33,756 nucleotides of DNA from Caldilineales bacterium (GTDB taxonomy: Bacteria > Chloroflexota > Anaerolineae > J102). This document shows positions 1 to 7,304 of this stretch, one piece after another. Numbering within the stretch: position 1 is the first letter of the stretch; each line of letters opens with the position of its first letter. The notes beneath the pieces were generated by a model. It searched no databases. It saw nothing but the letters and a program-made list of their open reading frames with translations, and was not told where the DNA came from. Where the stretch lies: positions 1 to 33,756 of the forward strand of contig JABWBG010000009.1 in the NCBI GenBank assembly GCA_013360575.1. Reading direction: 5' to 3'. Position numbers and translations under genes: made by a program.

Positions 1-340
1 GCGCCCGGCATGCCGATGCCCAAGGGCGGGCCGGGCGGCCTGGCTTGCTCGGTTCGGTTGCAGTCGCCGGCCGCGGGCCGGCTGTGAACGCGGCCAGACT
101 CTCGCGCAGATGGCGGACGGTGCTGGGCCGCACTTCCAGCGGCGTCAGCGCGTAATCGCTGAGCAACTGGGTGATGTGCGCGGCCCGTTCAGCGCTCTCC
201 TTGCCGGTGATCTGCGCCACCATCTCCATGTGCCAGATGCGGGCATATTCGCTCAGCCCTCCCACCACCGCGTCATCGCCGTAACCGCGCGCTGCTTCCA
301 GATCCAGGATCTTGCGCAGCGTGGAGATAGGATCGCTCAT
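1..340 (-). CDS. recG: Probable RecG helicase, N-terminal fragment (runs off the left edge)
   Basis: The minus-strand frame opens with ATG at 340 and stays open for about 113 codons to the window edge, so only the N-terminus is visible. It begins MSDPISTLRKILDLEAARGY followed by DDAVVGGLSEYARIW, which resembles the N-terminal extension of Chloroflexota and actinobacterial RecG proteins (a leucine-rich helix, then a GGL motif). No helicase motif lies inside the window, so the assignment rests on this extension and on its position behind degV/fakA, a common order in the phylum. RecG would remodel stalled forks and Holliday junctions. It is separated from the upstream fakB by 72 bp and probably belongs to the same operon. 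The last visible part is rich in Pro, Ala and Arg and may be a linker. A lineage-specific unknown protein is the alternative. Confidence 0.55.
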   Translation of the reverse strand, partial: MSDPISTLRKILDLEAARGYGDDAVVGGLSEYARIWHMEMVAQITGKESAERAAHITQLLSDYALTPLEVRPSTVRHLRESLAAFTAGPRPATATEPSKPGRPARPWASACRA

Positions 341-412
341 GTTGTAAACAGATCTGGCAGATTAACCTGGTTTTCGCGAGAAAATGCATCCTTTGCAGCA
401 AAAATCCGATTA

Positions 413-1267
413 TCAGAAGTAATGATCTGCTTGCTCGCGCACGATCACGCCCAGGCCTGTAAGGCCGATAAACGTGGCCAGGGTTGGGTGATACGCGTCG
501 GTAAACACCGGCAGATCGGGATACGCCAGTTCCAGACGTTCCAGTAGTTGTGTGGCGTCCTGTGTATTTCCCCGTTGTAATAGAGAAATTTCCTTGAGAT
601 AGGCAAATTCGTTAATAAATGTGAATAATTTTTCCACCATATCTTGGGAGTTGCGCACTTTTTCCATCACGATCAGGTTGCCTTCGCGCATCTCCATCAG
701 GGGATGAATGCGTAACATCGTGCCCAGGATCGCTTGTGACCGCCGGATCATCCCATCCCGTTCTGGGTAGTTCAGATCATCCACAAAAAAGCTGAGGAAG
801 ATGCTGGGGATGATCCCCCGCACCATGCGGGCGATATCGGGCAGAGCGGCGCCGCGGGCGGCCTCTTCCGCGGCGCGGATCACCACCATCCCCAGCCCCC
901 GGCTGATCGATTCGCTGTCGATGATGGTGATACGGGTATGGCCGCGCAGGCTAGCGGCGGCGGTGCGCGCCATCTGCACCGTGTTACTCAGTTTGCCGGA
1001 GATGTGCAGCGAGAGGATTTGATCCGTCTCTTTGCTCAGGGCGTGGTAGACGTCGACAAATTCTTGCAGCAGTGGGGCTTGCGCCCGCGGCAGCGTCTTC
1101 ACCGCGCTCAGCTTGCGGGCGTAGCTGTCGATGTTCAGCTCCACGCCCTCCTGGTAGATGCGCCGGCCAATGCGCAGGCGCATGGGCACCACGCGGATGC
1201 CGAAGCGTTCGATCTCATCGGGCGTCAGATGCGCGCTGCTATCGGTGACAATGCGGACAGGTTTCAC
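413..1267 (-). CDS. fakB: DegV family fatty-acid-binding protein (FakB)
   Basis: This 284-residue protein has the usual DegV length and starts VRIVTDSSAHLTPDEIERFGI, the conserved DegV N-terminus in which the TDS loop helps hold the fatty-acid carboxylate. The LSLHISGKLSNTV segment (about residues 85-97) matches the second conserved DegV patch. DegV/FakB proteins bind a fatty acid and present it to FakA for phosphorylation to acyl-phosphate. The gene for a FakA-type kinase lies immediately upstream with a 38-bp gap, which supports that role. The start is GTG at 1267, preceded by a GAGG sequence at suitable distance. Nothing looks truncated. The fatty-acid preference cannot be read from the sequence. 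Confidence 0.88.
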   Translation of the reverse strand: MKPVRIVTDSSAHLTPDEIERFGIRVVPMRLRIGRRIYQEGVELNIDSYARKLSAVKTLPRAQAPLLQEFVDVYHALSKETDQILSLHISGKLSNTVQMARTAAASLRGHTRITIIDSESISRGLGMVVIRAAEEAARGAALPDIARMVRGIIPSIFLSFFVDDLNYPERDGMIRRSQAILGTMLRIHPLMEMREGNLIVMEKVRNSQDMVEKLFTFINEFAYLKEISLLQRGNTQDATQLLERLELAYPDLPVFTDAYHPTLATFIGLTGLGVIVREQADHYF

Positions 1268-1305
1268 TCAGGACCTCAGAGACAGGTGGGCGGGGGAGAG
1301 GGGGG

Positions 1306-3051
1306 TTATTCGGCGGAGAGGAGGTAATGGTAGTGCGGCTGGCCGCCGTGCAGCAATTCGAACTCTTGATCGGGGAAGAGCGTTTGCAGATGTTCTGTCA
1401 GCGCCTCCGCCTCTTCGGCGGTGACAGGCTCGCCATAGTAGAGGGTGAACAGTTCTGTCTCGCCCCCGGCCTCCAGGCGGCGGAGGACGTCGATCATCAC
1501 TGTTTCCACATCGGCGCCCTTGCAACAGAGGATGCCATCCACGATGCCGATGATGTCGCCCACGCGGGTGGTAACATCGCCGATGGCGGCTTCGCGCACC
1601 GCGGTGGTGATCTCGGCGGTATGCACGGCTTGGGCGGCGGCAGCCATGGTTTGGGCGTTTTCGGCCGGGCTGGCCGTGGCGTGATAGCCGAGCATGGCGG
1701 CGATGCCCTGGGGGACGGTGCGTGTTTCGATCACGTGCAGGGTTTTGGCGCTCAGCTCCGCCGCCTGCCGCGCCGCCAGGATGATGTTTTTGTTGTTGGG
1801 CAGGATGATGACCTCTTCCTGCGGCAGCGATTCTGCGGCGTGCAGGATCTCTTCGGTGGAGGGGTTCATCGTTTGGCCCCCGGTGACGATGGCGCAGACG
1901 CCCAGGCTCTCGAAGACCTTGCGCATGCCTTCGCCTGAGACCACCGCCACGATGCCCAGGCAATCGGGCGTCAGCAAGGCGCCGGGGTGGGGCTGCGCCG
2001 TGATCTCAGCCGAACGGGCGGAGGCCGCGGCCGCGACCGGGCCATCTTCCTGCCATTCACCCTTGCGCCGCAGGGTTTGCAGGGTCATGTTCTCCAGCAC
2101 GATGTCATCCAACTGCCCCAACGAGGCGCCGAAGGTGAGGAAGGGGCCGGGATCGGTGTGATGCACGTGCACCTTCACCACCCGCCCGGCCCGGCCAACC
2201 ACCACGCTATCGCCGCCCAGTTCCAGCAACTGCTGGCGGATGGCGGCTTCGTCCAGATCGTCGCCGTAGACGAGGTATTGGATGTCGTAGCCCCACTCCT
2301 CCTCGCCCAGCGCGGCCAGATCAGGTTGCGGCAGCGCCGGCGTTGCCGCGGCTGTGATCTGATCCGGCTGCAGCAAGTGTTCACCGCGCAAGTATTTGGC
2401 CATGCCTTCGAAGAAATAGAAGAGTCCCTGGCCGCCGGCATCGACCACGCCCGCCTGTTTGAGCACGGGCAGCAGGTTGGGGGTGTTTTGCAGGGCCTGA
2501 TGGGCCTTGGCCAGCGCGGTTTCGAGCACGAACCGCAAGTCGGAGTTGATGGCGGCAGCGTGGCTGCTGGCGTCGGCAGCTTCGCGGATCACGGTGAGGA
2601 TGGTGCCCTCGACCGGTTTGAGCACGCCTTTGTAGGCGGTTTCGCGGGCCTGGCGCAGCGCTGCTGCGAAATCGGGCGCGTCGAGGGCTTCGGCCCCCTT
2701 CAATTGTTGCGCCATGCCCCGCAGGATCTGGGAGAAGATGACGCCGCTGTTGCCGCGCGCCCCGCGGATGGCGCCATTGGCAAACGCCTGCACCACGTCG
2801 GCGGCGGAGGCGTTGATCGAATCTGCGGCGGCTTTCCATGCCGCCTGCATGGTCAGCACCATGTTGGTGCCGGTATCGCCATCGGGCACGGGGAAGACGT
2901 TGAGCGCGTTGACGATGTGGCTGTGTTGTTTCAGCCAGGCATAGCCGGCCCCGAACATGTGGTGGATGTCGCTGCCGCTGAGAGAGCGGATGGGGGCCGG
3001 GCCGGCGGGGGGGTGTTCAGGAGGGGTGGGTGTGGGAGAACTGGCCAACAT
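1306..3051 (-). CDS. fakA: DhaL/DAK2-domain fatty acid kinase (FakA, YloV family)
   Basis: A 581-residue protein whose DhaL-type kinase domain carries NVFPVPDGDTGTNM (residues 51-64; the aspartates bind Mg-ATP) and GARGNSGVIFSQILRGMA. A middle region and a C-terminal DegV-like region follow, as in FakA. The family phosphorylates fatty acid held by FakB to give acyl-phosphate for phospholipid synthesis. The frame is open upstream to 3114, but the start at 3051 is chosen because AAGGAAGG sits just before it and because the upstream extension overlaps the end of asp23. The order asp23-fakA-fakB is typical of Gram-positive bacteria and Chloroflexota. The short N-terminal Pro-rich stretch (residues 1-20) looks disordered. 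Confidence 0.88.
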   Translation of the reverse strand: MLASSPTPTPPEHPPAGPAPIRSLSGSDIHHMFGAGYAWLKQHSHIVNALNVFPVPDGDTGTNMVLTMQAAWKAAADSINASAADVVQAFANGAIRGARGNSGVIFSQILRGMAQQLKGAEALDAPDFAAALRQARETAYKGVLKPVEGTILTVIREAADASSHAAAINSDLRFVLETALAKAHQALQNTPNLLPVLKQAGVVDAGGQGLFYFFEGMAKYLRGEHLLQPDQITAAATPALPQPDLAALGEEEWGYDIQYLVYGDDLDEAAIRQQLLELGGDSVVVGRAGRVVKVHVHHTDPGPFLTFGASLGQLDDIVLENMTLQTLRRKGEWQEDGPVAAAASARSAEITAQPHPGALLTPDCLGIVAVVSGEGMRKVFESLGVCAIVTGGQTMNPSTEEILHAAESLPQEEVIILPNNKNIILAARQAAELSAKTLHVIETRTVPQGIAAMLGYHATASPAENAQTMAAAAQAVHTAEITTAVREAAIGDVTTRVGDIIGIVDGILCCKGADVETVMIDVLRRLEAGGETELFTLYYGEPVTAEEAEALTEHLQTLFPDQEFELLHGGQPHYHYLLSAE

Positions 3052-3064
3052 GCGCCTTCCTTGG

Positions 3065-3436
3065 TCAGGCCGTGGAGGTAGAGGGGCTGACGCGCAGGCC
3101 CTGCACATGCACATGGACTGCGGTCAGAGGGATGCCGGCCACGTCTCGCAGCGAATAGTGCACCCGGCGGATCACTCCGTGGGCGACTTCGGCCACGCGC
3201 GTGCCGTACTCGACGATGATGTAGAGATCGACGACCACGCCTTTGTCTGTGACCTCGATCTCCACCCCGCGGTGGGCGTCGGCGATATTGAGCAGGGTTT
3301 TGGTCCAGTCATCGAATTTGGTTTTGTGGGCCAGACCGACGACGCCATAGCATTGCAACACGGTTTCGACCACGAGCGTAGCGATGGCGTTGGGCGATAT
3401 CTCGATCTTACCCAGCGAGGATTGGCGTTTGGTCAC
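3065..3436 (-). CDS. Asp23/Gls24 family envelope stress response protein
   Basis: A 123-residue protein, the usual length for this family. It begins with GKIEISPNAIATLVVETVLQCYGVVGL (split: ISPNAIATLV, then CYGVVGL) and contains a GVVVDLYIIVEYG beta segment and VHVHVQGLRV near the end, all Asp23/Gls24 features. Members are small cytoplasmic proteins, often membrane-associated through partners and linked to envelope stress, and are very often encoded directly upstream of fakA. Here the gap to the fakA start is only 13 bp, so the two genes are almost certainly co-transcribed. The biochemical function of the family is not settled. The first gene of the recG-ward operon is probably this one, because rpmB runs divergently upstream. 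Confidence 0.85.
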   Translation of the reverse strand: MTKRQSSLGKIEISPNAIATLVVETVLQCYGVVGLAHKTKFDDWTKTLLNIADAHRGVEIEVTDKGVVVDLYIIVEYGTRVAEVAHGVIRRVHYSLRDVAGIPLTAVHVHVQGLRVSPSTSTA

Positions 3437-3510
3437 GCGAGGGACTCCATGAAGCGAGGCAGGGGAACTGAGGGGTGGGGGTGTGAGCAGCGTAAGGATC
3501 GGCGCGAGTT

Positions 3511-3539
3511 TTGCGATTCGGGCGGATGTCTGCTATAGT
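3511..3539 (+). promoter_or_regulatory. Sigma-70-type promoter for rpmB
   Basis: TTGCGA at 3511-3516 and TATAGT at 3534-3539 are separated by exactly 17 bp. A TG precedes the -10 by one base (TGC-TATAGT), giving an extended -10. Transcription would start near 3546 and give a leader of about 100 nt before rpmB. It lies in the divergent gap between asp23 and rpmB. No equally good promoter was found for the asp23 direction. Confidence 0.6.
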
Positions 3540-3643
3540 AGCGCTTGCTCCCGTGCAAGGGGGCTTTTCTATGTCACCACGAGGGCGTCTTTGCTGTGGC
3601 AGGGCGTCTTTGATTTTCGCTAATTTTCCTGGAGCAGATGATC

Positions 3644-3826
3644 ATGGCCAAGTGTGAAGTATGCGGCAAAGGCCCGCAATTCGGCAACCACGTGAGTTTT
3701 TCGCAGCGGCATGTCAAGCGACACTGGAACGCCAACGTACAGAAGCGTAAACTGACGATTGCCGGCAAAACACAACAAGTGCATGTTTGCGCCAATTGCC
3801 TGAAGACGATGACCAAGACCCAGTGA
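3644..3826 (+). CDS. rpmB: 50S ribosomal protein L28
   Basis: The protein has 60 residues and starts MAKCEVCGKGPQFGNHVSFS, the classic bacterial L28 N-terminus. It has two CxxC pairs (Cys4/Cys7 and Cys49/Cys52, the latter in VCANCLK), so this is the zinc-binding form of L28. It is a structural component of the large ribosomal subunit. An in-frame ATG at 3638 is possible, but GGAG at 3631-3634 is 9 bp from the 3644 ATG and only 3 bp from the earlier one, and L28 proteins normally start MAK. The gene is monocistronic: it has its own promoter at 3511-3539 and is followed by a strong terminator. Confidence 0.95.
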   Translation: MAKCEVCGKGPQFGNHVSFSQRHVKRHWNANVQKRKLTIAGKTQQVHVCANCLKTMTKTQ

Positions 3827-3850
3827 GGGATGCGCGAACCCAGCCTGGCA

Positions 3851-3880
3851 AAACGCCAACCGCCGCGGTTGGCGTTTTTT
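3851..3880. terminator. Bidirectional Rho-independent terminator between rpmB and the acyl-CoA-binding protein gene
   Basis: A perfect 12-bp stem (3851-3862 with 3866-3877) has a 3-nt loop and a run of six T at 3875-3880. On the other strand the stem ends in AAAA (3850-3853 read as T), so it can also stop transcription of the convergent minus-strand gene ending at 3886. Confidence 0.9.
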
Positions 3881-3885
3881 GCTGT

Positions 3886-4152
3886 CTATGAACCGCCCAG
3901 GCGCTGTACCAGGTCGATATAGTTCTGCATGGCTTCTTCTTTGCTGGCGCCGCGCAGGGCGGTCCAGGCATCGTACTTGGCCCGGCCCACGAAATCGGTG
4001 AAGCCGGGGCGTTTGCCGGCGACATCGCCGGTGGTGGCCTGTTTGTACAGGGCGTAGAGCTTGAGCAGGGTGTCGTTATCAGGGCGCTGCGGCAGGTTTT
4101 GGGCGGCAGTGGCCGCGGCGGCGAAGCGTTGGGAAAGGGATGATTCGGGCAT
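3886..4152 (-). CDS. Acyl-CoA-binding protein (ACBP family)
   Basis: This 88-residue protein spans the full ACBP fold. LYALYKQATTGD (residues 32-43) is the acyl-CoA-binding helix signature. GFTDFVGRAKYDAWTALRG (about 50-68) and SKEEAMQNYIDLV (about 70-82) match the third and fourth helices, with the conserved Lys59/Tyr60 and Trp63. ACBPs bind long-chain acyl-CoA in the cytoplasm and buffer or deliver it. The frame is open much further upstream, but the start at 4152 is chosen because AGGA lies 6 bp before it and because it gives the normal ACBP length. The gene is a single unit facing rpmB. Its closeness to fakA/fakB may reflect a lipid theme, but it is not in their operon. Confidence 0.88.
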   Translation of the reverse strand: MPESSLSQRFAAAATAAQNLPQRPDNDTLLKLYALYKQATTGDVAGKRPGFTDFVGRAKYDAWTALRGASKEEAMQNYIDLVQRLGGS

Positions 4153-4192
4153 GAGCATTCCTGGCGGTAGGGGGCGGTGATAGAATGCCGGT

Positions 4193-4221
4193 ATCTTACA
4201 CGATCCTGAGCAGGGGGTAAA
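4193..4221 (-). promoter_or_regulatory. Probable promoter of the acyl-CoA-binding protein gene
   Basis: Read on the minus strand, TTTACC (4221-4216) and TAAGAT (4198-4193) are separated by 17 bp, with a TG one base before the -10. This puts the start of transcription about 35 bp before the 4152 ATG. Confidence 0.5.
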
Positions 4222-4352
4222 GTGTTTGGGGAGGGGTGGGTGAGCGGGAGGATTTCCGAGGCGGATCACCACTGCTGTAGATGGGGCGCCCAGCCCTTGG
4301 GCGCGCCATCTTAAGCGTACCCCCCCAGGCTCACCCCCAGGCTGCAACTCTA

Positions 4353-4381
4353 TTGACAGGCGCTGGGTTATGTGTTACACT
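4353..4381 (+). promoter_or_regulatory. Promoter of the BMP importer operon
   Basis: A perfect -35 (TTGACA, 4353-4358) and TACACT (4376-4381) are separated by 17 bp. The near-palindromic operator begins 3 bp after the -10, so it covers the predicted start site near 4388. This matches the promoter layout at 31324-31352. Confidence 0.75.
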
Positions 4382-4384
4382 CAT

Positions 4385-4404
4385 TATGTTGTTATAATAA
4401 CATA
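4385..4404 (+). promoter_or_regulatory. GntR-type operator, copy 1
   Basis: A 20-bp near-palindrome with core TTGTTATAATAA (4389-4400) and outer arms TATG/CATA. Nine of ten positions of each half are complementary, the best symmetry of the four copies. Related copies are at 9388-9407, 19902-19921 and 31301-31320. It lies just downstream of the -10 of the BMP operon promoter, a position suited to repression. The probable ligand is the GntR/HutC protein encoded at 19092-19862. Confidence 0.7.
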
Positions 4405-4679
4405 GTCTCCGCTTAACAGAACCCATTGACTGATCAGCGGTTCTTTAATGCCCAAAATATATTCCTGCCCAACCAGGATCGGCTGGTAGTACAGGGCGGT
4501 GGGACAGAATGATTTGGAGCAGATCCGCCGCCTTCTGCGCCAAGTCTCGCGCGCTGGGTGGGAAACAGTCCCCTCTTTTCACGTTGCCGGAGGTCAAGTT
4601 TGCACGGAACAAACACAGCCCTTAACGATTTCCTTGCCAACCCACTCAGTTTCTCACAAGCATTTGCGGAGGTTTTTCC
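4405..4679 (+). other. Long 5' leader of the BMP importer operon
   Basis: About 290 nt separate the predicted start site from the first gene. No credible ORF or known riboswitch core was seen. Two short stems compete for the same 3' strand: CCGCT 4409-4413 with AGCGG 4436-4440, and AGAACC 4418-4423 with GGTTCT 4438-4443. They could form a pseudoknot or alternative folds. The ribosome binding site GGAGG lies at 4668-4672, about 7 bp before the ATG. The rest, 4153-4352, holds the ACBP promoter and otherwise nothing recognised. Confidence 0.4.
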
Positions 4680-5696
4680 ATGTTACCTTTCTACAAACGT
4701 GCGTTGACGTTCTTGTTCCTCTCCCTTGCTCTTCTGGGCCTCCTGGTCGGCTGCGCGCCGGTGGCCGCACCGCCCGAACCGGCCAAGGAAGCGCCGCCGG
4801 CAAAGGTGGCCATGTTGATGGCGGTCTCTTGCGATGATTCCGGTTGGGGCACCCCTGGTTGTGAGGGCATCAAACAGGCTGCGACCAAATACGGCATCGA
4901 ATACTCTATTTCGGAGAAAGTGGCGATTGCTGATGCCGAGGCCGCAGTGCGTGATTACGCCGCCAGAGGCTACAACCTGATCATCGGTCATGGGTTCCAG
5001 TATGGCGACGCCATCGGCGTGGTGGCGCCCGACTTCCCCGACACTTCCTTTGCCATCTATGCGGGCTATGCCGAGGGCCAGAACATCACCCCCATTGATC
5101 CCAAGAATCATGAAAATGGTTATCTGGCTGGCATTGTCGCCGGCCACCTCACCAAGAGCAAGGTCATTGGCTCTATCGGTGGGTTCGACATCCCTACCGT
5201 CGTACGTGTCCTCGAAGGTTATTGCCTTGGTGCACAGTCCGTAGATCCATCTATCAGGTGCATCTACAACTACCCCGGCAATTGGGCCGATGTGCAGAAG
5301 GGTGCAGAAGCTGCGCAAGCCATGATGGACGCCGGCGCTGATGTTTTCTTCCATGATGCCAGTCTGACTGGCGTGGGCATGCTGCAGGCAGCTACAGAGG
5401 CCGGCAAGTACGGTATTGGATTCGGCACATGCCAGGACGCTATTCACAAGGATCTGATCGCCACAAGCGCGCTCGATGGTATCGCCGAGACGATGGTGTT
5501 GGCGGTGGATATGTTCATGGAGGGCAAGCTGGTCGGCGGTCAAACCTTGCGCCCACAGATGGCCGATGGCATCTTCACCTTGTGTCCCTATAGCGGCGCT
5601 GTCCCGCAAGCCGCCAAGGATGCGGTGGAGACCGCCCGGCAACAGATCGTGTCTGGCGAATTGGTGGTGGAGGAAATCAGCACACCTTCGAACTAA
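4680..5696 (+). CDS. BMP family ABC transporter substrate-binding lipoprotein
   Basis: The 338-residue protein begins with a lipoprotein signal (hydrophobic stretch, then LLVGC with Cys25), so it should be anchored outside the membrane. The mature part is a BMP/Med-type periplasmic-binding fold: VAMLMAV followed by WGTPGCEGIKQAATKYGI, YNLIIGHGFQYGDAI, FAIYAGYAEGQNI, NHENGYLAGIVAGHLTKS and a GADVFFHDASLTGVGML segment. Characterised BMP proteins bind purine nucleosides or related molecules, but some paralogues bind other ligands, so the substrate is unknown. It heads the plus-strand importer operon (ATPase, permease, permease). The GGAGG ribosome binding site is strong. A perfect hairpin after the stop may raise its level over the downstream genes. 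Confidence 0.9.
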   Translation: MLPFYKRALTFLFLSLALLGLLVGCAPVAAPPEPAKEAPPAKVAMLMAVSCDDSGWGTPGCEGIKQAATKYGIEYSISEKVAIADAEAAVRDYAARGYNLIIGHGFQYGDAIGVVAPDFPDTSFAIYAGYAEGQNITPIDPKNHENGYLAGIVAGHLTKSKVIGSIGGFDIPTVVRVLEGYCLGAQSVDPSIRCIYNYPGNWADVQKGAEAAQAMMDAGADVFFHDASLTGVGMLQAATEAGKYGIGFGTCQDAIHKDLIATSALDGIAETMVLAVDMFMEGKLVGGQTLRPQMADGIFTLCPYSGAVPQAAKDAVETARQQIVSGELVVEEISTPSN

Positions 5697-5710
5697 ACCC
5701 AACGTGACCA

Positions 5711-5743
5711 CCCGTGGGCGCCGGTGTGACCGGCGCCCACGGG
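5711..5743 (+). other. Intercistronic hairpin between the binding protein and ATPase genes
   Basis: A perfect 14-bp GC-rich stem (5711-5724 with 5730-5743) closes a 5-nt TGTGA loop 15 bp after the lipoprotein stop codon. No T-run follows, so it is probably not a terminator. Such structures often protect the upstream message from 3' exonucleases and so favour the binding protein. Confidence 0.7.
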
Positions 5744-5757
5744 CATCCCTGCCTGCC

Positions 5758-7272
5758 ATGTCCATCCCGCCGCCTGCGATCGAGATGCTGGACATCACCA
5801 AGCGTTTTCCTGGCGTGGTGGCGAATGATCGCGTCTCGCTGAGCGTGCGCAAAGGGGAGATCCACGCGCTGTTGGGCGAGAATGGCGCGGGCAAGACCAC
5901 GTTGATGAATGTACTCTACGGCCTTTACCGACCAGACGCCGGCCAGATTGCCATCCATGGCCGCCCGGTGGAGATCAGCGGGCCGCGCGCTGCCATTGAT
6001 CTGGGGATCGGCATGGTGCATCAGCACTTCATGTTGGTGCCAGTGCTGTCGGTGGCCGAGAATGTGATCCTGGGGCTGCACGGGCAGGCTTCCCTGCTCG
6101 ATCTGGCTGCAACCAGCCGCCGCCTGAGCAAGTTGGCAGCGCAAACCGGCCTGAGTGTCGATCCCGCTGCCAAGGTGTGGCAGCTCCCTGTGGGGGTGCA
6201 GCAGCGGGTCGAGATCCTCAAATTCCTCTTTCGCGGCGCGGACATCCTTATCCTGGATGAGCCAACAGCTGTGTTGACCCCTGACGAGACGGCCCGCTTC
6301 TTTGCTGTACTCAGACAACTGCAAACGCGTGGGGTGACGATCGTTTTGATCACCCATAAGCTCAAGGAGGTGATGGCCATCAGCGATCGGGTAACGGTCA
6401 TGCGCGGCGGCCGCCAGGTGACAACCCTGGACACAAAAGGAACGACGCCCGCACGCCTGGCGCAGTTGATGGTCGGACGCGACGTGCTGCTGGAAGTCGC
6501 CAAACGCCCGGCCATGGCTGAGCGCCGGCCTGTGCTGGCGATGCACGACCTGCACGCACGCAATGAACGGGGCCTGATGGCCCTGCGCGGGGTATCCCTC
6601 ACGGTGCATAGCGGTGAAATCCTGGGGCTTGCCGGCGTCTCTGGGAATGGTCAGGAAGAGTTGGCCGATGTACTTGCCGGTGTGCGCAGCATCGAAGCCG
6701 GCGCGCTGCATCTGCATGGTCAGGCGCGGCCATGGACGCACCCGCGGGCCGTGCTGGCCCAGGGCGTGGTGCAGGTGCCTGCGGACCGGCTGGCCGATGG
6801 GGCCGTGGCTGATTTCACGATTGCGGAAAATGCGGTGCTTCCCACCCATAACCGGCGACCGTTCAGCCGCCGTGGTATCCTCAACTGGCCGCGGATCCGG
6901 GAATTTGGCCGCCGCCTGATCGAGGAGTACGACATCCGTGGGGCGCGGCCTGACAGTATGGCCGGGTGGCTGTCAGGTGGAAACCTGCAGAAATTGATCC
7001 TCGCCCGGCAAATCACCCTGGATCCTGACGTACTGGTGGCCGTGCAACCTACGCGCGGGCTTGATGTCGGCGCCACCGAATTTGTGCATCGCAAGCTGAT
7101 CGAGACCCGTGACGCCGGTAAGGCCATCCTGCTGATCAGCACCGACCTTGATGAGATCCTCAGTCTCAGCGACCGGATCGCCGTGATCTACGAAGGACGC
7201 ATCAACGGCGAGCTGCTTCCCCCCTTTGACCTCGATCGGCTAGGCCTGCTCCTGGCCGGGGACGAGGCTTGA
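5758..7272 (+). CDS. BMP-type importer ATP-binding protein (two fused ATPase domains)
   Basis: A 504-residue tandem ATPase as in RbsA/NupA-type importers. Domain 1 has Walker A GENGAGKT (residues 40-47), the signature LPVGVQQRVEI (near 145) and Walker B ILILDEPTAVLTP. Domain 2 starts near 262, with the degenerate P-loop GVSGNGQEE normal for this family, an intact LSGGNLQK signature (near 405) and a VQPTRGLDVGA switch region. It powers uptake through the two permeases that follow. The frame is open upstream into the lipoprotein gene, but the sequence matches the family only from the ATG at 5758, which sits just after the hairpin. No clear ribosome binding site precedes it, so its translation may be weak. 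The next gene starts 32 bp after its stop. Confidence 0.92.
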   Translation: MSIPPPAIEMLDITKRFPGVVANDRVSLSVRKGEIHALLGENGAGKTTLMNVLYGLYRPDAGQIAIHGRPVEISGPRAAIDLGIGMVHQHFMLVPVLSVAENVILGLHGQASLLDLAATSRRLSKLAAQTGLSVDPAAKVWQLPVGVQQRVEILKFLFRGADILILDEPTAVLTPDETARFFAVLRQLQTRGVTIVLITHKLKEVMAISDRVTVMRGGRQVTTLDTKGTTPARLAQLMVGRDVLLEVAKRPAMAERRPVLAMHDLHARNERGLMALRGVSLTVHSGEILGLAGVSGNGQEELADVLAGVRSIEAGALHLHGQARPWTHPRAVLAQGVVQVPADRLADGAVADFTIAENAVLPTHNRRPFSRRGILNWPRIREFGRRLIEEYDIRGARPDSMAGWLSGGNLQKLILARQITLDPDVLVAVQPTRGLDVGATEFVHRKLIETRDAGKAILLISTDLDEILSLSDRIAVIYEGRINGELLPPFDLDRLGLLLAGDEA

Positions 7273-7304
7273 GGCAGAGAGAACCACAGAAAGGAGTCGC
7301 CCAG

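Noticed and set aside
1987-3081. Long plus-strand open frame (364 codons) opposite fakA
   Set aside because: It mirrors the codon pattern of fakA on the other strand, has a His/Gln/Gly/Arg-rich composition and matches no family. High GC content keeps antisense frames open.
4393-4398. TATAAT inside operator copy 1 as the -10 element
   Set aside because: It has no acceptable -35 at 16-18 bp, whereas TACACT at 4376-4381 pairs with a perfect TTGACA at 17 bp. TATAAT is part of the palindrome core at every copy.
4405-4679. Purine or other known riboswitch before the BMP operon
   Set aside because: None of the conserved core sequences of purine, preQ1 or guanidine classes could be recognised.
4434-4837. 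Short open frames on both strands in the BMP operon leader
   Set aside because: No family motif and no credible start signal; the plus-strand one overlaps the lipoprotein signal peptide in another frame.
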